Below are positions 14,469-22,942 of a stretch of 35,688 bases of DNA, piece by piece (within the stretch, counting starts at the first letter, position 1; each line of letters begins with the position of its first letter). The stretch covers positions 1 through 35,688 of the forward strand of contig JARVGL010000008.1 in the NCBI GenBank assembly GCA_029762575.1, in the 5' to 3' direction. Both the position numbers and the translations under genes were made by a program. The stretch is from Thermoplasmatota archaeon (GTDB taxonomy: Archaea; Thermoplasmatota; E2; DHVEG-1). Below the pieces are notes generated by a model. It made no database searches. It worked only from the letters and a program-made list of their open reading frames with translations, and was not told where the DNA came from.

Positions 14469-16043
14469 TTATACCCATGGCCATAGTCGATACCATTGCC
14501 CACCGATATATACCTCAATAAGCATGGAGAGGAAATCAATATCTCCAGTTGAGTTGATATTCCATTCTATTGGTGGCCATATCGTCCAATCCAAGCGGAA
14601 ATCCTCAGCTTTAAATGTTTCAGCAACAGTTCGAATACCAGTATCGCTTCCACGTATCAATAGGTCCATTTGATTCAACGGCTGCCAATTCGTATCATAG
14701 GTTAGATATCCAGTGATATCTGTTAGCCATGAGACGCTTATCTCCTCTGCTACTGGCCGGGCATCCAATCGTGCCTCCCACACTCCTATTATGAATGCAA
14801 GATCAATATGAAACGATGGGTCCTTTACAATTCTGAGGTCTCCGGGATTTGTGAAATTCCAGAATGCGGTCAGATCAACATCAGTAACACCGTACATTGA
14901 GAGATCTATCGTAGGGTTTTCCAATGAGTCAAGAAGACTGATATCCGTTCCATCTGAGTCGATTTCAAGATGATACCATCCTCTCTCTTTTACTGGCAAC
15001 CATTCTGCAAACAGCATCCGTGGTGTATTCTTTATAATGGCATAGTTACAGGCACCTAGTTCATTTGTTTCAATGAGAACATCCATGTCGTACATGGAAT
15101 CACTTGTATAATAAACACTTCCGCCTTCTGATGAGAAGGGAGTAATTCGAAGCGAAAATGATACAGTTCTTGGGAATTTGTTGAAGGTAAGGATCGTTTC
15201 CTTTGTCTCTGTAGGTAGCGTTCTTGATCGTCCCATGGTTAAGATAGTATCATATTCTGTGTTTCGTGTTAGTTTATAATTCCATTCATTTGGGTCTTTT
15301 GTCGATGAGATGGTCATCTGGGTTTTTGATGGTGGGTCAAAGGAGAAGAAATGAGAGTGTTGTACAGTATCTTCTGATGTATACGAGTTGAAGAAGACGA
15401 GTTTTTTATTTCCAATGTTAGTAGCGTATGTTGGTTCCATGGATATGGTGAATCCTTTTGAGCTATCTAGCATATTATAAAAGAGTAGAACGGATAGTTG
15501 GATATGAGTTGGTATCTCATTTCCACTTTTTTCAGGGGCCCAGTATCCAACGGAGACTAGATCATTTCCAAGGGTTGCGGTAATGTTGAATTCTGTTTCT
15601 TTGATCTCTTCACCTATTCGTTGGATGTTTACAACGAATTTTAGACCAAGGATAAATGCAGGGTCGATCTCAATATGGGGGATAAGATAGTATTGAACCT
15701 GGATATCGTTTCCGTTGATCCCTGTTGATTCGTCTCCATCAACATCAATAGCGTTGATCATTCCAAACGTAATCTTTGATGTTTTCTCAACACCTGAACA
15801 AGTTGTCCGTATAGTGCTTGTTAGAAGATCATAAAGATCTATTTGTTTTTGTAACGAGAGAATATTGTTTAATAATCTAGTAAGACTGTTACTGCGAATT
15901 TTTTGTGATGGTTGACCTATCAGGTTTTGAATATTAATCCCTGTTTTTTCTTCGTTCAATTGTGATATGCCAGAAGCGCTGGCTAGATTTATCATCAATA
16001 ATGAAAGAATAATTACTATGCCCTGTATCGTCTTTTGTTTCAT
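14469..16043 (-). CDS. Secreted protein of unknown function
   Basis: About 524 aa from the ATG at 16043, which is preceded 7 nt upstream by GAGGTGA (16051-16057); a longer in-frame start at 16085 is therefore not preferred. It opens MKQKTIQGIVIILSLLMINLASA, a clear signal peptide. The mature part is beta-rich, with an Asp-rich DVDGDESTGINGND loop (possible calcium site), several Ser/Thr-rich strands and repeated FNITATLGND / SFSLRITPFSS-like beta segments; no cysteine pairs or C-terminal anchor were seen, so it is probably released or surface-bound through other partners. I recognise no catalytic motif or family. It diverges from the C25 peptidase gene and may serve the same extracellular system. 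Function unknown. Confidence 0.8.
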   Translation of the reverse strand: MKQKTIQGIVIILSLLMINLASASGISQLNEEKTGINIQNLIGQPSQKIRSNSLTRLLNNILSLQKQIDLYDLLTSTIRTTCSGVEKTSKITFGMINAIDVDGDESTGINGNDIQVQYYLIPHIEIDPAFILGLKFVVNIQRIGEEIKETEFNITATLGNDLVSVGYWAPEKSGNEIPTHIQLSVLLFYNMLDSSKGFTISMEPTYATNIGNKKLVFFNSYTSEDTVQHSHFFSFDPPSKTQMTISSTKDPNEWNYKLTRNTEYDTILTMGRSRTLPTETKETILTFNKFPRTVSFSLRITPFSSEGGSVYYTSDSMYDMDVLIETNELGACNYAIIKNTPRMLFAEWLPVKERGWYHLEIDSDGTDISLLDSLENPTIDLSMYGVTDVDLTAFWNFTNPGDLRIVKDPSFHIDLAFIIGVWEARLDARPVAEEISVSWLTDITGYLTYDTNWQPLNQMDLLIRGSDTGIRTVAETFKAEDFRLDWTIWPPIEWNINSTGDIDFLSMLIEVYIGGQWYRLWPWV

Positions 16044-16050
16044 GAGAAGT

Positions 16051-16057
16051 TCACCTC
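16051..16057 (-). promoter_or_regulatory. Shine-Dalgarno deciding the start of the secreted protein gene
   Basis: Minus-strand GAGGTGA lies 7 nt before the ATG at 16043. A TATA-like CATTATAAGAA at ~16089-16101 (minus strand) is placed correctly for a short leader carrying it. Confidence 0.65.
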
Positions 16058-16159
16058 TTGTTATACCCAGTATATCTTTTATCATTTCCTTCTTATAATG
16101 GTTTCGAGATTATCATCGTTTTTTAACGAGAAATCCATAAAAATATCATTTTTTTGAGG

Positions 16160-16175
16160 TATCGTCTAAACGATA
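16160..16175. repeat. Small palindrome between divergent secreted-protein genes
   Basis: TATCGT-CTAA-ACGATA, a 6-bp inverted repeat in the 300-bp space between the divergent genes at 16043 and 16341. Possible operator; weak evidence. Confidence 0.25.
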
Positions 16176-16296
16176 AAACGATTTTACTTGTTTGAAATGA
16201 GATATTTTTCTGAACAGAGGAGTTTTGTAGGGTGCTCTCATGACCAATGAATCCTTAGTGCGAGAGATCACATGAAAAGAACTTAAATATTATAAA

Positions 16297-16306
16297 CTTT
16301 ATATAA
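16297..16306 (+). promoter_or_regulatory. TATA-like promoter of the C25 peptidase gene
   Basis: CTTTATATAA lies ~40 nt before the ATG at 16341 in a very AT-rich stretch. Transcription would begin near 16328, close to a GGGGGT (16326-16331) that can act as ribosome site. Confidence 0.45.
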
Positions 16307-16340
16307 CTACTATTTATATTATGATTGGGGGTAAAAAAAT

Positions 16341-18305
16341 ATGAAATATTTTTCCATAATCGCAGTGTCTCTTCTTCTGATAAGTGGCATTGCAACAATA
16401 GGGATAAGTGAAACAGATAATGAACAAGGCTGTATCGTAAGCGTTATAGAATTTAAGGACCCATTGTTCAAAGAGACTAGTATCAATGGTCAAGATTTTT
16501 TTGAAATCATCTCTTTAGATTCATTTGGATTGATGAGGTCAGAGGGAACACCACTTCTACCAAGAAAGATACAGACCTATGAATTTCCGCAAGGCACTCG
16601 AATTGTTGACGTTCAGATAGAGATTGACCTAGTAAAGACGATTACGCTCTCTGAAAAAATACTTCCTGCACCAAAACCTGTTATCCGGGGAAGAAGCGCT
16701 GAAGCAGTCTATGAACTCAGTCCTGAAATCTACGATAACAATGAGTATTTCCCAGAAAGACCCTATACTGTTCATTTAGGTGGCGGATTGAATAGTGAAA
16801 ACAAACGAACCACCTTTATCACCCTTGAATCATTTCCCGTTCAATATAATCCTATCTCTGATACACTGCGTTATGCTGAGGAGATGACCATTACTATATG
16901 GTATGAGGAACCACAATCTCCTTTTATATCTACGGTTAATGAGTATGATATGGTGATCATTTCACCATTGGTCTTTTCCGATGATCTTCAAAGATTAATC
17001 GATCATAAGAACTCATATGGTATGAGAACGTATCTAAAGACAACTGAGGATATCTATCAAGAATATCCTGGTGTTGATAAACCTGAACAGATTAAATTTT
17101 TCATAAAGGATGCAATCGAGACGTTTGATATCACTTATGTGATGCTTGTAGGAGGATTGAAATCTCCGTTATGGGCAACACCTCGGGATGACAAGAATCA
17201 AGGTACTAAAGATTGGTTGTTACCTGTTAGATATACTAATCTACGGGAGATGGGAAGTGTCTATGATCCTGGATATATCAGTGATCTCTATTTTTCTGAT
17301 ATCTATGATAGTGATTTTAATTTCTCTAGTTGGGATCAAGATAGGAATGGTGTGTCTGATGGAATCTTTGCGCAATGGGGAGTATTCGGTGGTTCTAAAG
17401 ATATCATTGATCTCTATCCTGATGCCTATGTGGGTCGACTTGCTTGTCGTAATAAAAGAGAGCTAGGGTATATGATAGATAAGATCATCACCTACGAGAC
17501 ATCTACCTCTGGATCAGAATGGTTCACTAGGATCATTGGTGTCGGCGGTGATTCTCATGATGATTCAGGGACCAATTTTATTGAAGGAGAGGTTGTCTGT
17601 GATGCTATCTTTGATATGTATATGGATGATTTTTCTCCTGTGAAACTCTATGCATCCTATAAGGATACGAAACCTGATTATATCCCAAGTGATACCAATA
17701 TCGTTAGAGAAGTAAGCAACGGTGCAGGGTTCCTCTTATTTGATGGTCATGGTTCTCCTGGTTCATGGAATACCCATTGGCCTGGCGAGTTCAACTGGGC
17801 TGATACACCAGGAGGCATCAGCTGTTATGATTTCTTTGATATGGGTAATAAAGGTAAATATCCTGTATGTGTGATCGGTGGTTGTCATAATAGTCAATTC
17901 AATATCACCCTTATCTCTACAGCATTAAACCTTCCATTCACCTGGGCTCATGGTGTTCCATATGCTGAATGTTTCGCTTGGCATCTAGCTAGGAAAAAAG
18001 ATGGAGGCGCTATTGCATCCTTAGGAAACACGGGATTAGGCTATGGCGCCATCGGTAATCATGGTGACCTTGACGGGGATGGTATCGATCTACCAGATAC
18101 CGTTGAAGCAGTAGGTGGCTATCAGGAGGCAATGTTCTTTAAGACATATCATGAGGGTGTTGATATCCTTGGCGCGGTCTGGGGTGGTGCAGAACGAAGC
18201 TATCTTAACACGTATCCAGGGATGGCCGATCAAACGGATTGTAAAACAGTTCAACAATGGCCATTGCTTGGTGACCCCAGTCTTAAGATTGGTGGATACG
18301 AATAA
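16341..18305 (+). CDS. Secreted gingipain-like cysteine peptidase (family C25)
   Basis: 654 aa with an N-terminal signal peptide (MKYFSIIAVSLLLISGIATI). A propeptide-like beta region (~25-200) is followed by the C25 caspase-fold domain beginning YDMVIISPLVFSDDLQRLI (~205). The catalytic dyad is visible: H470 in FDGHGSPGSW and C515 in VIGGCHNSQF. A calcium-loop-like DQDRNGVSDG occurs at ~331-345, and the frame ends QWPLLGDPSLKIGG, typical of archaeal C25 homologues. No C-terminal sorting helix was seen. C25 enzymes are extracellular endopeptidases, known in detrital-protein-degrading sediment archaea. It is convergent with the M28 peptidase gene, separated by 17 nt, implying a shared protein-degrading role. 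Specificity (Arg/Lys or otherwise) cannot be read here. Confidence 0.93.
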   Translation: MKYFSIIAVSLLLISGIATIGISETDNEQGCIVSVIEFKDPLFKETSINGQDFFEIISLDSFGLMRSEGTPLLPRKIQTYEFPQGTRIVDVQIEIDLVKTITLSEKILPAPKPVIRGRSAEAVYELSPEIYDNNEYFPERPYTVHLGGGLNSENKRTTFITLESFPVQYNPISDTLRYAEEMTITIWYEEPQSPFISTVNEYDMVIISPLVFSDDLQRLIDHKNSYGMRTYLKTTEDIYQEYPGVDKPEQIKFFIKDAIETFDITYVMLVGGLKSPLWATPRDDKNQGTKDWLLPVRYTNLREMGSVYDPGYISDLYFSDIYDSDFNFSSWDQDRNGVSDGIFAQWGVFGGSKDIIDLYPDAYVGRLACRNKRELGYMIDKIITYETSTSGSEWFTRIIGVGGDSHDDSGTNFIEGEVVCDAIFDMYMDDFSPVKLYASYKDTKPDYIPSDTNIVREVSNGAGFLLFDGHGSPGSWNTHWPGEFNWADTPGGISCYDFFDMGNKGKYPVCVIGGCHNSQFNITLISTALNLPFTWAHGVPYAECFAWHLARKKDGGAIASLGNTGLGYGAIGNHGDLDGDGIDLPDTVEAVGGYQEAMFFKTYHEGVDILGAVWGGAERSYLNTYPGMADQTDCKTVQQWPLLGDPSLKIGGYE

Positions 18306-18322
18306 ACATCTTCCATCTTCTT

Positions 18323-19636
18323 TTACTTTCTTTTATTATTTATTAAAGGGTTGATGAAGAATATGTCCATGAAATCTGTTGTTTGTTGTCCAAGTCTATT
18401 GTATCCAATGACTTTTATCCTGTGAGTGCCCATTGATCGAAAGTTACATTCCCATTGAAATGGCGGTGTTGTATCTGTTGTTGCAAGGATGTCATCATAA
18501 TAGAATTCAACATGTGTTAACTGAGTATATGGTTGTGTTTCTGCTTTGATAGTGATTCTATCAAAGACCATTGCTGTCATTTTATTTATAGGTTTTATAT
18601 AGGTATCTTTTCTGTATATTGTTTGCCTTTTTGGTGAAATGATCTGTAGTTGAGGAGATATTATCTGAACATCTGCTAGATATGCTAATGTTCCTGTGAT
18701 GAGTTTTGTCGTATTAATTAGATAGCTATAATTGATGTTTGATAGGTCATCCTCTGGTGTATGCATGTTTGGGTCACCCTCTCCTTGCCAGCATGCCACT
18801 GCCTCATAGCCATAGACGACAAAAGGATGATAATCACTCCAACCTCTACCCTCTCTATCGATAGCTCCTGCGCCTAAATCGAAGTTCAAATTGGCGATAT
18901 CGTTTATCGTTGAGAACACATCAAGAACCATGGATGCATCTTCGGTTATTGAAAACCTCATTGAAGATCCTCCCTTCTTTGTTGTTGCATGTCCTATCAT
19001 GTCTGCGTTGAGATCAAACAGGATGTTATCATTACGATGATATGCTTCCTTTGCATATGCCCAACTTCCTTTCAATCCGATCTCTTCCCCTGAAAATGTA
19101 ACGAATCGGAGCGTTCGATCAAATATGAATTGACTAAGGATATATGCAGAAGCAAGGACTGCGACGACGCCTGATCCATCGTCGTTGGCACCTACAGTGT
19201 TCTGTACTGTATCGTAATGAGCGCTGAAGATGATTATCTCATCTGATGTGCCGGGTAAGGTTCCTTCTATGTTTTGACTCGTGAAGAATCTAGGATGATA
19301 TCTATTCCCAAAATCTGACCAATCATGTAATCGAACGTCTAGATCCATAGAGGTGAATTGATCATGGATAAATAATGCAGCTTGCTGACATCCATATGTT
19401 CCTGTATATCGAGGGCCACAATCAATGAGTGGTTCAAAGAATGATCTAAGAAGGTCTTCAGTGATCATATCTAGGATTGTTTCAATTTTTTCAGAGGATG
19501 TTAGATTGTTGAGAGCTGTAAACATTAAAGGTTCTTTAAGGGTTGAAGGAACTAAGGGAAGTACTAGACCACTGGATTGGGTTGAGAGAATGAGAAAGAT
19601 ACATATGATGGTAACTGTGGTCCCTGTATGTTTCAT
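18323..19636 (-). CDS. Secreted M28-family zinc peptidase with C-terminal Ig-like domain
   Basis: 437 aa: signal peptide (~1-23), M28 aminopeptidase-type domain (~50-320) and an Ig-like beta domain (~350-425). Zinc and catalytic residues can be seen: H140 in FSAHYDTV, D152 in GANDDGSGV, E184/E185 in FSGEEIGLKG, D212 in LNADMIGH and H270 in SDYHPF. This is the complete di-zinc set expected for M28. It would release amino acids from peptides outside the cell. The Ig domain (VEFYYDDILATTDTTPPFQW) is of the kind that attaches to surfaces or substrates. It is tail-to-tail with the C25 gene, a pairing that makes sense as endopeptidase plus exopeptidase. Confidence 0.92.
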   Translation of the reverse strand: MKHTGTTVTIICIFLILSTQSSGLVLPLVPSTLKEPLMFTALNNLTSSEKIETILDMITEDLLRSFFEPLIDCGPRYTGTYGCQQAALFIHDQFTSMDLDVRLHDWSDFGNRYHPRFFTSQNIEGTLPGTSDEIIIFSAHYDTVQNTVGANDDGSGVVAVLASAYILSQFIFDRTLRFVTFSGEEIGLKGSWAYAKEAYHRNDNILFDLNADMIGHATTKKGGSSMRFSITEDASMVLDVFSTINDIANLNFDLGAGAIDREGRGWSDYHPFVVYGYEAVACWQGEGDPNMHTPEDDLSNINYSYLINTTKLITGTLAYLADVQIISPQLQIISPKRQTIYRKDTYIKPINKMTAMVFDRITIKAETQPYTQLTHVEFYYDDILATTDTTPPFQWECNFRSMGTHRIKVIGYNRLGQQTTDFMDIFFINPLINNKRK

Positions 19637-19749
19637 AGTATACTTTATATCAAAACCATTAGCTAATATATAGTTTTCGCTATAAAATCTTTTTAAAAGA
19701 GAATGAAATAGTGCTCTTGCGCTATGGTTTTTGTTGTAGGATACAGTGT

Positions 19750-20157
19750 TTATTTCAGTTTGAACTCGGTGGAGTTGATACTTGCGTTTTTCTTCTTTGG
19801 GCTTATCTTATCTTCTCTAGCAAGCCATCCTATCGCGGAATAGGCATCCTTCTTTTGTATCTTTGATATCTTAGCAATTGAAGAGACATTGATCTCTCCA
19901 AGATTGATAAGTGTAGTATAGAGCTTCCCAGCGTTTCCACCAATCTTTTCTGTAAGATTTGTTGGGCTGAGATGATATTTCCCTTGAGTATAACATATCT
20001 TATCTTCTCGGGCAAGCCAGCCAATGGCCGCATAGAAATCCTCTTCTTTTAATCGTGTTTTCTTTAGTAATATTTTTTCCTCAAGTGATCCTTTTTTGCT
20101 TAATTCGGCCCATATCTTTCCAGCATTCCGTCCGAACTTATCAATTATATCAACCAT
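19750..20157 (-). CDS. Tandem winged-helix protein (DUF2582-like duplicate)
   Basis: 135 aa made of two copies of one ~60-residue unit: GRNAGKIWAELSKKGSLEEKIL..EEDFYAAIGWLAREDKI and GGNAGKLYTTLINLGEINVSSI..KKDAYSAIGWLAREDKI. The AIGWLAREDKI end is identical in both. It fits the PF10771 winged-helix family, normally a single unit, here duplicated in one chain. It may bind DNA or other protein partners; target unknown. ATG 20157 is preferred over an in-frame TTG at 20166. It lies between the M28 and C39-like secreted protein genes. Confidence 0.8.
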   Translation of the reverse strand: MVDIIDKFGRNAGKIWAELSKKGSLEEKILLKKTRLKEEDFYAAIGWLAREDKICYTQGKYHLSPTNLTEKIGGNAGKLYTTLINLGEINVSSIAKISKIQKKDAYSAIGWLAREDKISPKKKNASINSTEFKLK

Positions 20158-20354
20158 AAAAACCAACCCAATTGAACAATAATCTTAATGATGTTCATAT
20201 ACCTTCTGTTTTTTTCAAGAAAAACCCATTGTTAGCGTTCAGATCATGTAGCCGATTTCATACTGCTTCATATCGTCACTAGTAACATATCCATTTTTTT
20301 TGATACACACCTTTTTATATTGAATTAATAATTATTTTTTATGCTGGTGACAGA

Positions 20355-21746
20355 ATGAAAGCATACTTTCTAATGATCTTCATTTCATTTCTGTTCTGTT
20401 CAACATCGTTTTCCATGGGGTTTACCTCGATTGATCCAACTGTGCCTCGAAGTATCCAGGTTGAAGAAACAAATAATAGTCATATCATTGAACAGATTCC
20501 GTATGTGTCTCAGGAGACTGATTTTTATTGTACCTATGCATGTCCAACGATGATACTTAATTTTCTTGGCTGTAATACAAGCCTCTATGAAGTTCTTTTT
20601 TCTTGTGGTGCTGGGTATTCTGTTCTCTATTCCCATCCCTTAGTCAAACGATTCCTTATTGGTTGTATTGGGACAAGTAACTGGGAGATGGATAGAAGGT
20701 TTTTAGGAAGTCTCTATGGTATATCGTATGTGGAACATCGTTTTTCTGGTATTGATGGCGATGAATCGGAAAAATGGGATATCTATTGGGATACCATCCG
20801 GGCATGTGTTTCTAACGATCAGCCTGTTCTCACTATCGTGGATCCTTCATGTCTTTCCTCGGTTCGATCAGCGATACAGGATATGCTTGGCATCCCAGAT
20901 AGATTATGGATGCTCATCCCGGAGGCTGTGTTCAGTCTGTTCCCTTCAACGATGACCCATATGATCCTTATTGTAGGATTCAACGAAGAGAATGGGACCA
21001 TATGTTATCATGATCCTTCTGCTGCGTTGTTCGGTGATGCATCCTATGGTACCTATGAATGGATGGATACTACGCCCATCAGGAGGACGATGAAGCATCT
21101 TTCATCGTTTTCCCCTTTTGCATATATGGTGGGCTATTTTCAAGGGATAGATACTACTGCCTTTACCCTGGAACAACGTTTTGAGATGTCTCGCTATCGT
21201 AATATCCAAAAGATGAGTGGAGATCCCCTAGGTTATGATGATCAGATCCATGCGACATGGAGTGAATCAGAACTTGGTGTCAAAGGATTACGTATGCTGT
21301 ATACGGATCTAGGTCCTGGTGTAGAGCATCGATATACAACAATACTACTTTATAGGATACTGTGTACAGGTCTTCTTTACTCGTTCTCATATAAAGTCTA
21401 TCGGTTTTTCGATAGATATCTCTCTTCAGTCCTCACTCTTTCGGATTTTCAAGAGCAGATGAACTATATATATCAATTAACCCTCGAGAAACAAGATGTC
21501 TCAAAGTGGTTATATACACTAAGTGATCGTTTGGATAATGAAACACTTTCATCTATCTGTCGGCATGATGCATTTCTTTTAAAAAAGGAAGCAGATGTCT
21601 GCGAGCGGTTAGCTGAGAATTTCTCAGTATTCTTAGAAAAAGGCATCTGGTTACCTTTTCCAAAAAGTCTTGATGTTGTTTCAAACATGGCCCTACTTGT
21701 TTCAGAGATGATTGCTTTTGAAGAAGCTATGATAAGGTATCCGTAG
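20355..21746 (+). CDS. Secreted C39/papain-like cysteine peptidase-like protein
   Basis: 463 aa with a signal peptide (~1-22). The N-terminal domain (~45-245) has the C39-type layout: IPYVSQETDFYCTYACPTMILNF-type opening with candidate nucleophile C59, then THMILIVGFNEENG with H202, then YHDPSAALFG with D220. Together these give a Cys-His-Asp triad consistent with C39-like or BtrH-N-type papain-fold proteins. The rest (~250-463) is helical and unrecognised. No ABC-transporter half follows, so it is not a bacteriocin exporter. A TATA box (~20313-20320) and GGTGA at 20346-20350 precede the ATG. It may process surface or extracellular proteins next to the C25/M28 peptidases. Activity is inferred. 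Confidence 0.72.
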   Translation: MKAYFLMIFISFLFCSTSFSMGFTSIDPTVPRSIQVEETNNSHIIEQIPYVSQETDFYCTYACPTMILNFLGCNTSLYEVLFSCGAGYSVLYSHPLVKRFLIGCIGTSNWEMDRRFLGSLYGISYVEHRFSGIDGDESEKWDIYWDTIRACVSNDQPVLTIVDPSCLSSVRSAIQDMLGIPDRLWMLIPEAVFSLFPSTMTHMILIVGFNEENGTICYHDPSAALFGDASYGTYEWMDTTPIRRTMKHLSSFSPFAYMVGYFQGIDTTAFTLEQRFEMSRYRNIQKMSGDPLGYDDQIHATWSESELGVKGLRMLYTDLGPGVEHRYTTILLYRILCTGLLYSFSYKVYRFFDRYLSSVLTLSDFQEQMNYIYQLTLEKQDVSKWLYTLSDRLDNETLSSICRHDAFLLKKEADVCERLAENFSVFLEKGIWLPFPKSLDVVSNMALLVSEMIAFEEAMIRYP

Positions 21747-21748
21747 TA

Positions 21749-21940
21749 TCATTCTTTTTTCATTTTAAGGGGAAGATAGAGGATATAGAATATACAAAAG
21801 AATTCGATGACTCCTCCAACGATGATCCAACTTATCAACCAACCTTGTAGATGATGCATAAATGCAAGCAGGATGGTGACAAGGAATGCTATCACGATAT
21901 AGATGATCATTCTTTCTTTTTTCGTTCGTGTTTCAAACAT
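21749..21940 (-). CDS. Small two-helix membrane protein
   Basis: 63 aa from the ATG at 21940 (an in-frame TTG lies at 21958). Residues ~12-30 and ~37-56 form two hydrophobic helices, with a Lys-rich end (LKMKKE). No family recognised. The chosen ATG is ~30 nt from the centre of a palindromic TATA box (21967-21974), implying a leaderless transcript. Its stop is 3 nt from the stop of the C39-like gene. Confidence 0.6.
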   Translation of the reverse strand: MFETRTKKERMIIYIVIAFLVTILLAFMHHLQGWLISWIIVGGVIEFFCIFYILYLPLKMKKE

Positions 21941-21966
21941 GATGGAGGTGCAATACAATGTATATC

Positions 21967-21974
21967 ATTTAAAT
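21967..21974. promoter_or_regulatory. Palindromic TATA box ATTTAAAT between divergent genes
   Basis: A self-complementary TATA element between the small membrane protein (start 21940, minus) and the metallopeptidase (starts 21996/21999, plus). Both starts are ~26-31 nt from its centre, the distance expected for transcription start, so both may be leaderless and share one TBP site. Confidence 0.5.
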
Positions 21975-21995
21975 CATAGTGGTTTATTTCACGAT

Positions 21996-22766
21996 ATGAT
22001 GTCAGATCTTCTTTTTGATTTCTTCCAAAAGGACCGTAGAGATATGGATCAAATCCGGATCAATGATATCGATTTCGTACTAAAGATCCATTATGAACCT
22101 CGGAGTAATGCTCGTGTATCAATCCGGAAGAACAACATCAACATCCGGATACCAAGTTCATTATCAAAAGACAAACAGAGAGAGCAATTGAGGCAGATGA
22201 AAGCATGGGCCATTGAACGTATTCAGAAGAACCCAGATAGGTTCAAACCAGTCATTGATAAAAAGTATGTAGATGGAGATATCATAAAGACCCAGAGGAA
22301 AACATATCGTATCCACTTAACATATAAGGAAAAGAAGAATAGTTCCGCAGTGTTGAAAGAGGATACTATAATGTTACGGATATCTAGTGATGTTTCTTCT
22401 GAAGCGCAGCAGAAACATATCAAAACACTCTTAAGCCGGATCATTGGTGCAGATCAACTCCCTTGTTTAATCGAGAGGATACATTTTCTCAACAAGATAT
22501 ATTTCAATAAAAAGATACATAACATCTCTTTTAAACATAATCTATCCAACTGGGGGAGTTGTTCCCAGCTTGGAAACATCAATATCTCAACACGGTTGTT
22601 GTTTGCTCCTGATGATGTGTTTGATTATGTGTGTATCCATGAACTCGCTCATCTCATCGAACAGAATCATTCTAAACGGTTCTGGCATTTAGTGCAACAA
22701 GCAGTCCCTGATTATAAGGATAAGATACAATGGCTTAAAGAGAATTCAAAGAAATGCCACTTTTAA
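21996..22766 (+). CDS. YgjP-type (DUF45, M48-like) metallopeptidase
   Basis: 256 aa from ATG 21996 (ATG 21999 or 22044 also possible; a frame continues back to 21903). The C-terminal domain shows NWGSCSQLGNINIS and the zinc site CIHELAHLIEQNHSKRFW, with H215, E216, H219 and probably H225. The N-terminal ~150 residues contain the beta-rich VLKIHYEPRSNARVSIRKN part common in the YgjP/PF01863 group. No signal peptide is evident, so it is likely cytoplasmic. Cellular role unclear for the family. It is transcribed divergently from a small membrane protein, using a palindromic TATA box. Confidence 0.87.
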   Translation: MMSDLLFDFFQKDRRDMDQIRINDIDFVLKIHYEPRSNARVSIRKNNINIRIPSSLSKDKQREQLRQMKAWAIERIQKNPDRFKPVIDKKYVDGDIIKTQRKTYRIHLTYKEKKNSSAVLKEDTIMLRISSDVSSEAQQKHIKTLLSRIIGADQLPCLIERIHFLNKIYFNKKIHNISFKHNLSNWGSCSQLGNINISTRLLFAPDDVFDYVCIHELAHLIEQNHSKRFWHLVQQAVPDYKDKIQWLKENSKKCHF

Positions 22767-22942
22767 CTGTTATTGACTTGCGGATATTCTATTTCTCAGA
22801 TGGAGAGGTTTGACCAGATGTCTTGGAATCCTTCTAAAAGATCAAAAGGTTTGAATTGTAAGAGTATCATAGCATATCTCAAAATCGATCACATATACAG
22901 TACCAATAAAGGGTTTTCAATAAGGTTATTAGGGGTCTTTCT

